Assembly: GCA_013286045.1 (NCBI GenBank)
Contig: JABDGM010000019.1
Location: 1 to 54,820, forward strand
DNA from: Planctomycetota bacterium
GTDB taxonomy: Bacteria > Planctomycetota > Planctomycetia > Pirellulales > Lacipirellulaceae
DNA: 54,820 nucleotides
Direction of reading: 5' to 3'
Positions within the stretch are counted from its first letter, which is position 1. The number at the start of each line of letters is the position of its first letter. Made by a program: the position numbers and the translations under genes. Below are positions 8,248 through 16,746 of the stretch, one piece after another. Below the pieces are notes generated by a model, which was not told the origin of the DNA, did no database searches, and worked only from the letters and a program-made list of their open reading frames with translations.

Positions 8248-9282
8248 ATGAAGCGAAATGCGAGTTGGCGTAGACCGGGCTTCACGTTGGTTGAGCTGCT
8301 GGTCGTGATCGCGATTATAGGAATTTTGGTCGCGCTGTTGCTGCCCGCGATCCAGGCGGCGCGTGAGGCGAGTCGGCGGTCGTCGTGTATCAATAAGTTG
8401 CGGCAGCTTGGGTTGGCGTGCCATGAGTTTGAGTCCGCCTATAAGGTGTTTCCGACGGCGGGTGGCGATGTGAATCAGTTTTTTAGCGCCGCAGAACGAG
8501 CCAAGCCGATCTACGGATTTGAAAACTCAAGCTGGATGTACCAAATCCTTCCGTATATCGAAGAGAAATCGTTGTACGACTTGCGGAGAGGCGATGGCGG
8601 AACCAACACCGGATTTACGCTTACGGGCCTTTCGGAGAAGCAGGTTTCGTTGTTCAACTGCCCGTCGCGCAGCTCGCGCTTTGCCTTGAGTGGGACGGAT
8701 GTCTATGCACTCAACGATTACGCCGGCGTGATGGCCAGTTGGAACGATCCGGATTGGAATGGATTTGAGTACAAGACGGACCAGCCGCCCCATGATAAGG
8801 AGCAAACGGTCGTGTGGACCGGGATCTTGGTAAAGGGTGGCCAGGTGAATACCACCACGGGCCAGACTTGGAAGTGGAGCGTCGGGTTTAAATCGATTCA
8901 GGATGGCGCTTCGCATACGATCTTGTTGGCCGAGAAGGCAGTGCAGACGGCGAATTATACGATCCCGAACACCAACGTTTGGCCATGGTGGGAGATGTAC
9001 GGGTACTACACCGGTGCAGATTGGCCGGTGATGCGAATGTTTGGTGCGTTGACGCAGGGGACGTCGAGTCCCAATCCGGAAGTGCGGATGATGGGCGACA
9101 ACGATAAGCGTACTGCAAACCCGCCGGCGGAATACGGGTTCGGCTCGGCGCACCCAGGCGTTGTGTGTGCCGTTTTTGGGGATGCGGGGACGCGTACGAT
9201 TTCAATGAGTGCGGACTTGATCGTGCTTGATCAACTTGGGAAGCGATCGGATGGATCGAACCCGTCGCTGGATAGTTTGTAG
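8248..9282 (+). CDS. DUF1559 protein with prepilin-type N-terminus
   Basis: A 344-residue exported protein. Residues 9-35 hold GFTLVELLVVIAIIGILVA, the type IV pilin methylation and cleavage site with its hydrophobic helix, so it should be processed by a prepilin peptidase. LLLPAIQAAREASRR then matches the start of DUF1559. The C-terminal part has SAHPGVVCAVFGDAGTRTIS, a variant of the H-x9-DG pattern of the family with alanine replacing the usual G in DG. Such proteins exist in dozens of copies in many planctomycetes and may build extracellular fibres or take part in uptake; the function is unproven. A strong GGAAGGAG site precedes the ATG. The next gene is a small lipoprotein, a common pairing. 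Confidence 0.93.
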   Translation: MKRNASWRRPGFTLVELLVVIAIIGILVALLLPAIQAAREASRRSSCINKLRQLGLACHEFESAYKVFPTAGGDVNQFFSAAERAKPIYGFENSSWMYQILPYIEEKSLYDLRRGDGGTNTGFTLTGLSEKQVSLFNCPSRSSRFALSGTDVYALNDYAGVMASWNDPDWNGFEYKTDQPPHDKEQTVVWTGILVKGGQVNTTTGQTWKWSVGFKSIQDGASHTILLAEKAVQTANYTIPNTNVWPWWEMYGYYTGADWPVMRMFGALTQGTSSPNPEVRMMGDNDKRTANPPAEYGFGSAHPGVVCAVFGDAGTRTISMSADLIVLDQLGKRSDGSNPSLDSL

Positions 9283-9382
9283 CACGTCATCAAGGAAATC
9301 TCGGGGCGAGATCCGCAGAGGGTACCGGGCGGCTGATCGATCGGTGGGCGGATTTCGGACTTTTCTTCGTCAGGTGCCAGGC

Positions 9383-9877
9383 GTGCTGCAGATAAAACTA
9401 ACGCGGTGGGGTGTTCTTGGCGGGTGTGTCGTCGCGGGATTAATTGTTGGTTGTAGCGGCAGCAGCGATCCGGACTCAGCGATTGCAAGCGTCAACAAGA
9501 CGAACATCGAGCGGTTGGCGAATCTTTACTTTACGTATCAGTCGCTGCACGAATGGCATGGTCCGCCGGATGAATCGCAGTTCAAATCGTTTCTCCACGG
9601 ATATAACGCGCACAAGCTGAGCCGGATTGGTGTTGACCCCAACGCGCTCGATCAGCTTTTCGTCAGCGAACGTGACGGCCAGCCATTCAAAATCCGCTAC
9701 GGGGTGCAAGGGAGTTCGATGGGCTCGATGGCGCCTGTCATCTTTGAATCGGTTGGCAACGGCAAGGGGCGGATGGTTGGGTTCCTCAACATGGAGCAGC
9801 GTGAAGTCAACGAATCCGAATATAACACGCTGTGGTCGGAGAAAGTGTCGACCACGCCGCAGCGAGGAAACCGGTAG
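9383..9877 (+). CDS. Small lipoprotein following DUF1559
   Basis: About 164 residues with an N-terminal hydrophobic stretch WGVLGGCVVAGLIVGCSGSS. The cysteine after LIVG fits a lipobox, so the mature protein is probably lipid-anchored. The rest is soluble, with RLANLYFTYQSLHEWHGPPD near the start. This is seen in planctomycete lipoproteins that sit next to DUF1559 genes; I know no function. The reading frame stays open upstream into the DUF1559 gene, but only a start near GTG 9383 (or GTG 9374) gives a proper signal peptide. No strong ribosome site marks either codon, so the exact start is uncertain. Confidence 0.72.
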   Translation: MLQIKLTRWGVLGGCVVAGLIVGCSGSSDPDSAIASVNKTNIERLANLYFTYQSLHEWHGPPDESQFKSFLHGYNAHKLSRIGVDPNALDQLFVSERDGQPFKIRYGVQGSSMGSMAPVIFESVGNGKGRMVGFLNMEQREVNESEYNTLWSEKVSTTPQRGNR

Positions 9878-9971
9878 CGCTGCGCTCGATCATTCCTGCC
9901 GATGCGGTTTGCCCACTACAATGCGGGGGACGTGCCGATGGTAACGCCGCATGAGTTAGGAAGGCAGCGCT

Positions 9972-10580
9972 GTGGATCGGAAAATGCCGACGCCGTGGAA
10001 ACCCACCAAGGCTCAGCTGCTGGCTGCGCACACGAAGCGTGTGCCGGATCTTGTCGCCAAAGATCTCATTGTGCTGTTCGCGGGGATCAATCCCGGGCTG
10101 TACACGGCGGCGATCGGGCGTCATTTTGGGCGGCCGGGCAACCGATTTTGGCCGGCGCTCGAGGCCGGGGGTTTTACGCCTCGGTTGTTCTCGCCATTTG
10201 AAAGCGATCGGCTGCTCGACCTTAACTACGGGATCACGAACGTCGTCGACCGGCCGACGGCGCGGGCGGATGAACTCACGAACGAGGAACTTCGCGCGGG
10301 GGGGAAGCGCCTCGCAGCCAAGGTAAAGCGGTGGCGGCCGACGGTTGTCGCTTTTGTTGGTATTGGTCCGTATCGGATCATTTCTGGCGTGAAGGACGCG
10401 CGGGTGGGGCTGCAAAAGGATCTTTTTGGCGGTAGTTATGCCTGGGTATTGCCGAACCCGAGCGGGCTTAATGCGCACTATCAGCCGGCGGCGCTGGCGG
10501 AGCTTTTCGGAGAGCTGCGGCGGTGGGCGACGCGACAACACCGACGCGACGAAAAAAAGCGATCGAATTCTCCAGGATGA
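9972..10580 (+). CDS. mug: G/U mismatch-specific DNA glycosylase (Mug/TDG family)
   Basis: A 202-residue member of the Mug/thymine-DNA-glycosylase family of the uracil-glycosylase superfamily, which removes uracil or ethenocytosine from mismatched DNA in base excision repair. Motif 1 is LFAGINPGLYTAAIGRHFG (about residues 35-53), with the asparagine that stands in for the catalytic aspartate of UDG; GRPGNRFWPAL follows. The second motif, LPNPSGLNAHY (about residue 163), is the DNA-contacting NPSG loop. GTG 9972 is the preferred start because AGGAAGG lies eight bases upstream; an ATG four codons later is the alternative. The C-terminus is basic (RQHRRDEKKR). It stands alone. Confidence 0.93.
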   Translation: MDRKMPTPWKPTKAQLLAAHTKRVPDLVAKDLIVLFAGINPGLYTAAIGRHFGRPGNRFWPALEAGGFTPRLFSPFESDRLLDLNYGITNVVDRPTARADELTNEELRAGGKRLAAKVKRWRPTVVAFVGIGPYRIISGVKDARVGLQKDLFGGSYAWVLPNPSGLNAHYQPAALAELFGELRRWATRQHRRDEKKRSNSPG

Positions 10581-10660
10581 TCACATAGCACTGTATCGCT
10601 GGTTTGAAAATGCAAAGTGAGTGACAATCGACGGGCGGGGGTCTATCGAAGGAGTGAATC

Positions 10661-11599
10661 ATGCTGACTGGCGATGACCTGCGCTTTACGAAGTTAACTC
10701 TCGACAATGGAACTGGCGAAATGCCAGCGCTTGGCTTTGGCACGCTCATTCCCGATCCGGTCGCGACGCGAGCCGCGACGAAGGCGGCGCTGGAAGCAGG
10801 ATTTCGCGTGCTCGATACGGCAGAGCGCTACCGGACCGAAAAAGAGGTCGGGGAAGCGATGCAGGAAGTATTTAAGGAGGGAAAGATTCGGCGGGAGGAC
10901 GTGTTTGTTATCACCAAGCTTTGGAATACGAATCACCGTCCGGAGCGGGTCAAGCCGGCGTTCGAGGCGAGTCTGCGGAAACTGCAGCTGGATTTTGTTG
11001 ATCTCTATCTCATTCACACTCCGTTCGCTTTTCAGCCGGGTGAGGAGCAGGACCCCAGAGATGCAAGCGGCCACGTGATTTACGACAAAGGGGTGACGTT
11101 GCTGGATACCTGGCGCGCGCTGGAAGAGCTGGTCGACGAAGGTAGGTGCAAGGCCATCGGATTATCCGACGTCGATTTGGAACAGACGAAAGAAATCTTT
11201 GATGCGGCGAGGAACAAGCCTGCGGTGGTGCATGTGGAATCGCATCCGTATCTACCCGAGTGGGAACTTGTGAACTATTGCAAAGCGAACGGAATCGTGT
11301 TCCAGGCTTTCGCGGCGTTGGGACATAGCAGCAAGCCCAACCTGTTGGAGGATCCAGTCGTCACCGCGATCGCGAGTCGCGTCGACAAAACGCCGGCTCA
11401 AGTTTTGCTCGCGTGGGCGATTCAGCGCGGGACGGCATTGCTAACCACGTCGAAGACGCCGAGCCGTATCAAAGAAAACTTTGATGTATCGGCCATTCCA
11501 GAGGATGCCGTGCGGGAGATTAGCGAAGGAATCGACCAGCGGATCCGGTTCAACGCCGTTGTGAAGACGGGCGTTCCTGGATTCATCCCTCGCGACTAG
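10661..11599 (+). CDS. Aldo/keto reductase
   Basis: A 312-residue NADPH-dependent oxidoreductase of the AKR superfamily (cytosolic TIM barrel). The full catalytic tetrad is visible: D52 and Y57 in LDTAERY, K86 in VITKLWN and H119 in YLIHTPF. MPALGFGT at the start, GLSDVD at about residue 168 and the late LTTSKTPSRIKENFDV cofactor-binding segment are normal. The physiological substrate is unknown. A clean AAGGAG site lies seven bases before the ATG. It is flanked by unrelated single genes. Confidence 0.93.
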   Translation: MLTGDDLRFTKLTLDNGTGEMPALGFGTLIPDPVATRAATKAALEAGFRVLDTAERYRTEKEVGEAMQEVFKEGKIRREDVFVITKLWNTNHRPERVKPAFEASLRKLQLDFVDLYLIHTPFAFQPGEEQDPRDASGHVIYDKGVTLLDTWRALEELVDEGRCKAIGLSDVDLEQTKEIFDAARNKPAVVHVESHPYLPEWELVNYCKANGIVFQAFAALGHSSKPNLLEDPVVTAIASRVDKTPAQVLLAWAIQRGTALLTTSKTPSRIKENFDVSAIPEDAVREISEGIDQRIRFNAVVKTGVPGFIPRD

Positions 11600-11628
11600 T
11601 GATGCCGAAGCGGGCGACGTCGCGGTAA

Positions 11629-11664
11629 TTGTCGCGCAGGGAATCGTGCTGGTATCATGGCGCG
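11629..11664 (+). promoter_or_regulatory. Candidate leaderless promoter of the serine hydrolase gene
   Basis: TTGTCG at 11629-11634 and TATCAT at 11653-11658 are 18 bases apart. The -10 hexamer ends six bases before ATG 11665, and the word GGTATCATGG followed by four bases and ATG recurs at 17944-17960. No ribosome site is visible. Confidence 0.5.
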
Positions 11665-12708
11665 ATGCGATCTTTCTTGCTAAGTGTCATCGTTCTTGCG
11701 CTGGTTGTTACGGCGCGAGCGCAAACGTCCACCTCGGCGTTGCCGGGGAAGCAGTGGCACGCCACGACGCCGGAGGACGCGGGATGGGACCTCGACCAGA
11801 CTGGGAAGGTCAATGACTACCTAAAAGAGATGGGCGTTACGTCGTTCATGCTGATTCAGCATGGGCTTGTCGTGGAGCAAGGCGGCGATGTCGCCGCCCG
11901 GACGGAATTGCACTCTTGTCGCAAAAGCTTTCTTTCGGCATTGATCGGGATTGCGGCGAACAAGCAGATTCATTTGGGCGATACGCTTGCGAAGCTTGGC
12001 GTCGATGACAATCCGCCATCTCTCACGGCGGAAGAGAAGCGCGCGACCGTGCGCGATCTGCTGGAGGCGCGGAGTGGGATTTACCACCCGGCAGCTTACG
12101 AGACCAGCGGTATGAAGGCAGGACGGCCGGAGCGCGGCAGCCATCCGCCGGGGACATTTTGGTACTACAACAATTGGGACTTCAATGCGCTGGGCGGCAT
12201 TTATGAGAAAGCAACGCGTCAATCGATCTATGATGCGCTTGCGACCGAGATTGCCACGCCGATCGGGATGCAAGATTATCGCGCGAAGGACGGGAAGTAT
12301 GTGAAGGAGGCGTCATCGCGTTTTCCCGCGTACACGATCAAGATGTCGGCCCGCGATTTCGCGCGGTTCGCGATGTTGTATTTGCACGGTGGGAACTGGA
12401 ATGGGACGCAGGTGGTGCCGGCGGGTTGGGTGGCTGCGAGTGTCCATCCGTACTCTGATGCCAACTCTGGCGGGTATGGCTATCTGTGGTGGACAGGCGA
12501 TTCGGCGACGCCGGGCCGGCACGCGAAGTATCCGTTTCCTCCAGGTAGCTTTTGGCTGGAGGGGCATCTGGGGCAGTACGCCGTTGTTGTGCCGTCGCTC
12601 GATTTGATTGTTGTTACGCGTGTCGATGAGAACAGCACTGACGCGGTTGTGAGCAAGGCGCAAGTATCGAAGCTGATGCGATACGTGGTTAAGGCGGCTG
12701 CGCACTGA
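11665..12708 (+). CDS. Exported serine hydrolase of the beta-lactamase/PBP (class C-like) family
   Basis: 347 residues with a signal peptide (RSFLLSVIVLALVVTARA). Motif 1 is S84-C-R-K87 in HSCRKSFLSALIG, motif 2 is Y168-N-N170 in FWYYNNWDFN, and EGHLGQY near the end stands for the third motif (H-x-G instead of K-T-G). This set identifies the family of serine hydrolases related to class C beta-lactamases and D-alanyl-D-alanine carboxypeptidases, many of which are esterases or peptidases and not resistance enzymes. The export signal places it outside the cytoplasm. The start is taken at ATG 11665, which begins the signal peptide; a longer frame from 11629 would put 12 polar residues first. Confidence 0.9.
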   Translation: MRSFLLSVIVLALVVTARAQTSTSALPGKQWHATTPEDAGWDLDQTGKVNDYLKEMGVTSFMLIQHGLVVEQGGDVAARTELHSCRKSFLSALIGIAANKQIHLGDTLAKLGVDDNPPSLTAEEKRATVRDLLEARSGIYHPAAYETSGMKAGRPERGSHPPGTFWYYNNWDFNALGGIYEKATRQSIYDALATEIATPIGMQDYRAKDGKYVKEASSRFPAYTIKMSARDFARFAMLYLHGGNWNGTQVVPAGWVAASVHPYSDANSGGYGYLWWTGDSATPGRHAKYPFPPGSFWLEGHLGQYAVVVPSLDLIVVTRVDENSTDAVVSKAQVSKLMRYVVKAAAH

Positions 12709-12764
12709 TGTAGTAAGCGGCTGGCGCTGCCGATTCTTTGAGGTGGCACGAGGGTTGCATCGGG

Positions 12765-14042
12765 ATGGCGACCACGCGTTTGCACCCGCCATCACCCATC
12801 TGTCGAAATCTAGTGACTCGCCAGCCATCTAAAACGAAGGAAGGCGGGTCAGTATCGCGGCGAAGCGTTGTCGGGCTGAACACCGCGAATTTTTTTCTGG
12901 CGGAGATCACCGGCGTCGTGATGCCCTTCTTGGGGGCATTCTTGAAGGAGCAGAAATGGGGTGAGACGGCGATCGGCGTGACGCTGGCAGTGGCAGGGCT
13001 AGGCGTGTTTTTAGTGCAGACGCCGGCGGGCTGCATTGTCGATCGTGTGAAAAGCCGGCGAGCGCTGTTGGCCGGGGCCTCGCTCGTGCTGGGCGTGTGT
13101 TACGCACTGCTGCCGTTGGTTCCGGCAACGCCAGTTTGCATTGATCCGCTCCTATTCACTGCGGGTGGGGCGCAGGCGTTTTTTGTGCCGCTGCTGGGGG
13201 CACTGGCACTCGCGCTCGTCGGGCATGAGCGACTGCATCGCACGATGGGGAGCAATCAATCGTGGAATCATGCCGGGAACTTGGTCTCGGCATTGTTGGC
13301 GATTGCAATCGTTGGGCGGTTCGCGGTGACATCGATATTCTTCGCGGTGGGGATTGTGTCGCTAGTCGCTGCGGCGAGTGTGTTTGTGATTCGACAGGAA
13401 GATTTGCGAGAGGAGGCAGCTTCCGGGAAAAGCGCAGCCGGTGAGAAGAAGCCGATGGAGATTCGCCAGCTGCTGCGCGATTGGCGAGTTTGGGTGCTGA
13501 TTGTATCGACGGCGTTGTTTCATTTGGCGAACGCGCCGGTGATGCCGTTTTTGGGCGCGTACATCAAGAAGCTTGATGGCAGCGACGTGCAAGTGGCGAT
13601 GGTGGTGCTCGTGGCGCAGGCGGTCATGATCCCGGTTGCGATTGCGGCGGGAGTTTTGAGCGAACGGTGGGGGCGGAAGTGGGTGTTTGCGATTGGGTTC
13701 ATAGCGCTGCCGATGCGGATATTTTTGTATTCGCTGACGCAGGATCCTTGGATGTTGGTTGCGCTGCAGGCGCTGGACGGAATTGGAGCGGGCATTTATG
13801 GGGTGGTGGTCGTGGTGATGTGCGCTGATCTGACTCGCGAATCGGGCGGATTTAACACGCTCTCGGGAATGATCGCGACGGCGCTTGCGGTGGGTGGAGT
13901 GGTAGGGCCACTTGGTGCAGGGCGGCTCGCCGAGACGTTGGGTTACAATGGATTCTTTTATGTGTTCGCGGGAATCGCGACGGTGGCGGCGGCGATCTTT
14001 GTGGTGTTCATGCCGGAGACTGCACCAGGGCGTGCGAAATAG
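12765..14042 (+). CDS. Major facilitator superfamily transporter
   Basis: An inner-membrane carrier of about 425 residues with 12 hydrophobic segments in two halves separated by a charged loop around residues 205-225 (EEAASGKSAAGEKKP). The first helix starts at VVGLNTANFFLAEITGVVM; AGCIVDRVKSRRALL is the loop 2-3 motif G-x-x-x-D-R, and SERWGRKWVF its repeat in the second half. No substrate is evident. A TTG at 12738 would add nine residues; ATG 12765 is preferred. The stop codon lies in the loop of a perfect nine-pair hairpin (14031-14051). Confidence 0.87.
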   Translation: MATTRLHPPSPICRNLVTRQPSKTKEGGSVSRRSVVGLNTANFFLAEITGVVMPFLGAFLKEQKWGETAIGVTLAVAGLGVFLVQTPAGCIVDRVKSRRALLAGASLVLGVCYALLPLVPATPVCIDPLLFTAGGAQAFFVPLLGALALALVGHERLHRTMGSNQSWNHAGNLVSALLAIAIVGRFAVTSIFFAVGIVSLVAAASVFVIRQEDLREEAASGKSAAGEKKPMEIRQLLRDWRVWVLIVSTALFHLANAPVMPFLGAYIKKLDGSDVQVAMVVLVAQAVMIPVAIAAGVLSERWGRKWVFAIGFIALPMRIFLYSLTQDPWMLVALQALDGIGAGIYGVVVVVMCADLTRESGGFNTLSGMIATALAVGGVVGPLGAGRLAETLGYNGFFYVFAGIATVAAAIFVVFMPETAPGRAK

Positions 14043-14051
14043 TTTCGCACG
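14031..14051. terminator. Hairpin around the MFS stop codon
   Basis: CGTGCGAAA-TAG-TTTCGCACG is a perfect nine-pair stem with the stop codon as its three-base loop. No T-run follows, so it may be a factor-dependent terminator or an mRNA 3' end protector. Confidence 0.5.
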
Positions 14052-14209
14052 AATTGTGCACCGTTTGTGCTCTTGTGTGGGGACGGGCGAGTGCCAATGA
14101 TGGATTCGGCGATGTTGCTCAGAGAAGTTGGCCGAGCGATCGCTATCCCGCCTACGACTCTTTTTTGATCCGCGAGTTTCCGCGGACTACTTTCTGTGAG
14201 AGTTTACCG

Positions 14210-15985
14210 ATGCGAATTTCGTTTGGTTTATTCGCGGTTTGCGTTTTAGTCGCCGTAGTGCATTGCACATCAGCCGCCGAGCATGCGGGGAACGTGTTCG
14301 TGGCGGGGGACGAAATAAGTGTTCCGCTGCCAGCGAAGTGGGCAGGGTGGCGAGCGATTGATATCGACGGCAAGGAAGTAGCGCAGAGCGCAGAGGCGGC
14401 GGAAAAGGCGGTGCTCGGAAAGTTGCCGATTGGTTACTTCGAAGTGTTGGAGAAGGGCGGCCCCGGCAAAGTCATGGCAGGTGTCGTGGCGAAGAATGAG
14501 GCGACGGAGGATACGCCGATTGCGCTCGACACGGGGATTTCTTGGTTTTACGCGGATCCGCAGCAGATTCGTGATGCGTGCACGTTGTGCCGGTTGGCGG
14601 GTGTGAAGTGGATTCGCGATCGCTTGAGCTGGCCGGAGATGGAACCAGAACGCGGTAAGTTCGCGGAGGAGACGCGCTACGAGAAGGCGATGCGGCTGGA
14701 GCATGAGGCGGGGCTTAAGATTTTGCAGGTGAATCATGCGTCGCCACCGTGGGCTGCGAAAGTTGGCGCACATTTTCCGGACGACTTGCGCGATGTGTAT
14801 GACTTCTACCACGGCTTGGCAAAGCGGTGGAACGGGTTGGCGGACGCGATCGAGCCGTGGAATGAGCCGGATATCGAGTTGTTTGGAGGTCACACGGGAT
14901 GCGAGATTGCTTCGTTTCAGAAGGCCGCTTATTTAGGGCTGAAGGCGGGCGATCCGAAGGTGCCGGTGTGCGAGGCGGTGTTCGCGATCGATCGGCCGGA
15001 GACGCTCGACGAGTTCGGCGAGAACAAGGTCTATCCGTACTTTGATATTTATGATTTGCATCATTACGTTGGATTGGACGCGTATCCGCGCGCGTATGGG
15101 CGGCATCGGGCGGTGAGCGGTGGGCGGCCGATGTGGACGAGCGAATTCAACCTGATGGTGAATTGGGCGGATGCGAAAACGCAGGAGCCTTCGGAGGAGG
15201 ATTTGCGGGTGCAAGGTTATCGGGTGTCGAAGGTGTTTGCGACGGCGCTTAACGAGCGGGCAGATAAGTTGTTCTATTTCATTCTTGGGCATTACGTTGA
15301 GCGGACATTGCAATACGGCTTGGTGCATACGGACCTGACGCCGCGGCCGGCGTATATTGCGTTCGCGGCGGTGGGGCGGTTTTTCAATGGGGCGAAGCCG
15401 TTGGGTAGTGTGAAGCTGGGCGATGACAAACTTAAGGGGTATGTGTTTGAGACGCAGGTTGATGGCAAGAAGCGCGAAACATTAGTTGCGTGGAGCGAGA
15501 CGAAACCCACGACAGTTGAGATTCGGCCGGCGGAGAAAGCTTATGACTATTTGGGTCGCGAGCTAGGTTCGGCGAAAAAGGCGGAGCTGACGCGATCGCC
15601 GATCTTTTTTGTACTTCCGAGCGGCGGTTCTCAGAAATTGAATGTCGATCCGCCGCCCGCTAAGGCGAAAAAGTTGGAAGGAAAGCCGGGGTCGGTCGTT
15701 TTACAGCTGCTTGGCCATTCGGATTTCAAGCAAAGCGCATTTGTTCTGGACGACTCGAAGAAAATGCAGCTCGTGGCGTACAATTTCGGCGAACAGGCGG
15801 CGCGTGGTGTGGTACGCGTTCGAGGAGGGAAGACTGAGACGGGCGAGCTTGAAATTGCGCCGGGCGATCGCGTGACGCGCGAGATCACCGTCGATGGGCC
15901 CGGCGAAGTGAGCGTGACTTTTGACTCTGGCAAGTCGGAGCACGCGATCGTATCGTCGCGAATTGTGCGAGCCGCATCTCAGTGA
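14210..15985 (+). CDS. Exported clan-A glycoside hydrolase (GH39/GH5-like)
   Basis: 591 residues. A signal peptide (RISFGLFAVCVLVAVVHC) is followed by a beta-rich region, then a TIM-barrel typical of retaining clan-A glycosidases. E219 in EPWNEPD is the expected acid/base and E312 in MWTSEFNL the expected nucleophile; KWIRDRLSWPEMEPERGKF is the strand-loop near the barrel start. The last 170 residues form a beta-sandwich-like extension of unknown role. The family (GH39, GH5 or a related unclassified one) cannot be settled by eye, nor can the sugar. The longer frame upstream (from 14054) holds no signal peptide, so ATG 14210 is chosen. It converges with the minus-strand gene at 16027. Confidence 0.8.
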   Translation: MRISFGLFAVCVLVAVVHCTSAAEHAGNVFVAGDEISVPLPAKWAGWRAIDIDGKEVAQSAEAAEKAVLGKLPIGYFEVLEKGGPGKVMAGVVAKNEATEDTPIALDTGISWFYADPQQIRDACTLCRLAGVKWIRDRLSWPEMEPERGKFAEETRYEKAMRLEHEAGLKILQVNHASPPWAAKVGAHFPDDLRDVYDFYHGLAKRWNGLADAIEPWNEPDIELFGGHTGCEIASFQKAAYLGLKAGDPKVPVCEAVFAIDRPETLDEFGENKVYPYFDIYDLHHYVGLDAYPRAYGRHRAVSGGRPMWTSEFNLMVNWADAKTQEPSEEDLRVQGYRVSKVFATALNERADKLFYFILGHYVERTLQYGLVHTDLTPRPAYIAFAAVGRFFNGAKPLGSVKLGDDKLKGYVFETQVDGKKRETLVAWSETKPTTVEIRPAEKAYDYLGRELGSAKKAELTRSPIFFVLPSGGSQKLNVDPPPAKAKKLEGKPGSVVLQLLGHSDFKQSAFVLDDSKKMQLVAYNFGEQAARGVVRVRGGKTETGELEIAPGDRVTREITVDGPGEVSVTFDSGKSEHAIVSSRIVRAASQ

Positions 15986-16026
15986 ACTTCGTGAGCCGGC
16001 CGCGATGCTCTGCCTCGCTCCGCATT

Positions 16027-16746
16027 TCAACTCAACTTTAGCAGCGCGACGAATTCCAATCCTGTTGCCAGGAATTCGCCGATCGCGTCGGGCTTCACTC
16101 GTTTGCCGAGTCGATACAGGACGAGCATTTGTGTGTCACCCTCGGCGCTCAGGCTAGGATTGCGATAGAAAAAATCGATTACGGGCTCGGTGAACAGCGC
16201 GCGAATCGCAGCGACGTCTTTGCCGCGCAAAACGTAACGCTGCCGAAACTCCGGATAGCCTGGGATCTCGATATCCTTGTCGCGAAACCATCTGGAAACG
16301 GTGTCGTTTATCCGCTTCTTGCGTAGGAAGAAGTAAGGAAGCGTCGCGTCGGCCAGGCTGAAGCTGAGGACCGTCGTGTGCCACTGCATTTTGCCTTCTG
16401 AGTGGCCAGTCGTGTAATCGTAGTCGAAGATTGCGATCTGGCGATTGTCGCTCCCTCCTTGCAGCACGTTAAGAGCTTTTCGATGACGGCCACGGGAGAA
16501 GAGGCCGAAGCAACTGTGTTTCGCAAGGAGGCCATTGCTGCCGAGCGGTTGGAATTCCAAGCCGAGTGAGGCCGCGATCGGCGGTAGGGCTTCAGTCCGT
16601 TTACGTTGCAGACGCTTGCGGTACAAAATAGTACCGATTGCGAAAGCAATGGTGCCGAAAAAAACGATGCCTGCAATCCACGCGACCATTGGATCGTCGT
16701 GATGGCGTCGCACGACTGCTAACAAACTAAGCATGGGAAGGTTCAT
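16027..16746 (-). CDS. Membrane-anchored protein of unknown function (paralogue B)
   Basis: 239 residues, one N-terminal membrane helix (about 22-42) and the stop-transfer KRLQRKR, then a soluble domain that aligns over its whole length with the protein at 1245-1952. Shared blocks include LGLEFQPLGSNGLLA, LFSRGRHRKALNVLQGG, IAIFDYDYTTG, SRWFRDKDIEI, RYVLRGKDVAAIRALFTEP and YRLGKRVKPD. The function is unknown. It is a single gene, converging with the glycoside hydrolase. Confidence 0.8.
   Translation of the reverse strand: MNLPMLSLLAVVRRHHDDPMVAWIAGIVFFGTIAFAIGTILYRKRLQRKRTEALPPIAASLGLEFQPLGSNGLLAKHSCFGLFSRGRHRKALNVLQGGSDNRQIAIFDYDYTTGHSEGKMQWHTTVLSFSLADATLPYFFLRKKRINDTVSRWFRDKDIEIPGYPEFRQRYVLRGKDVAAIRALFTEPVIDFFYRNPSLSAEGDTQMLVLYRLGKRVKPDAIGEFLATGLEFVALLKLS

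Noticed and set aside
11665..12708. Serine hydrolase as an antibiotic resistance beta-lactamase
   Set aside because: The S-x-x-K and Y-x-N motifs are shared with esterases and peptidases, and the third motif is HLG, so resistance cannot be claimed.
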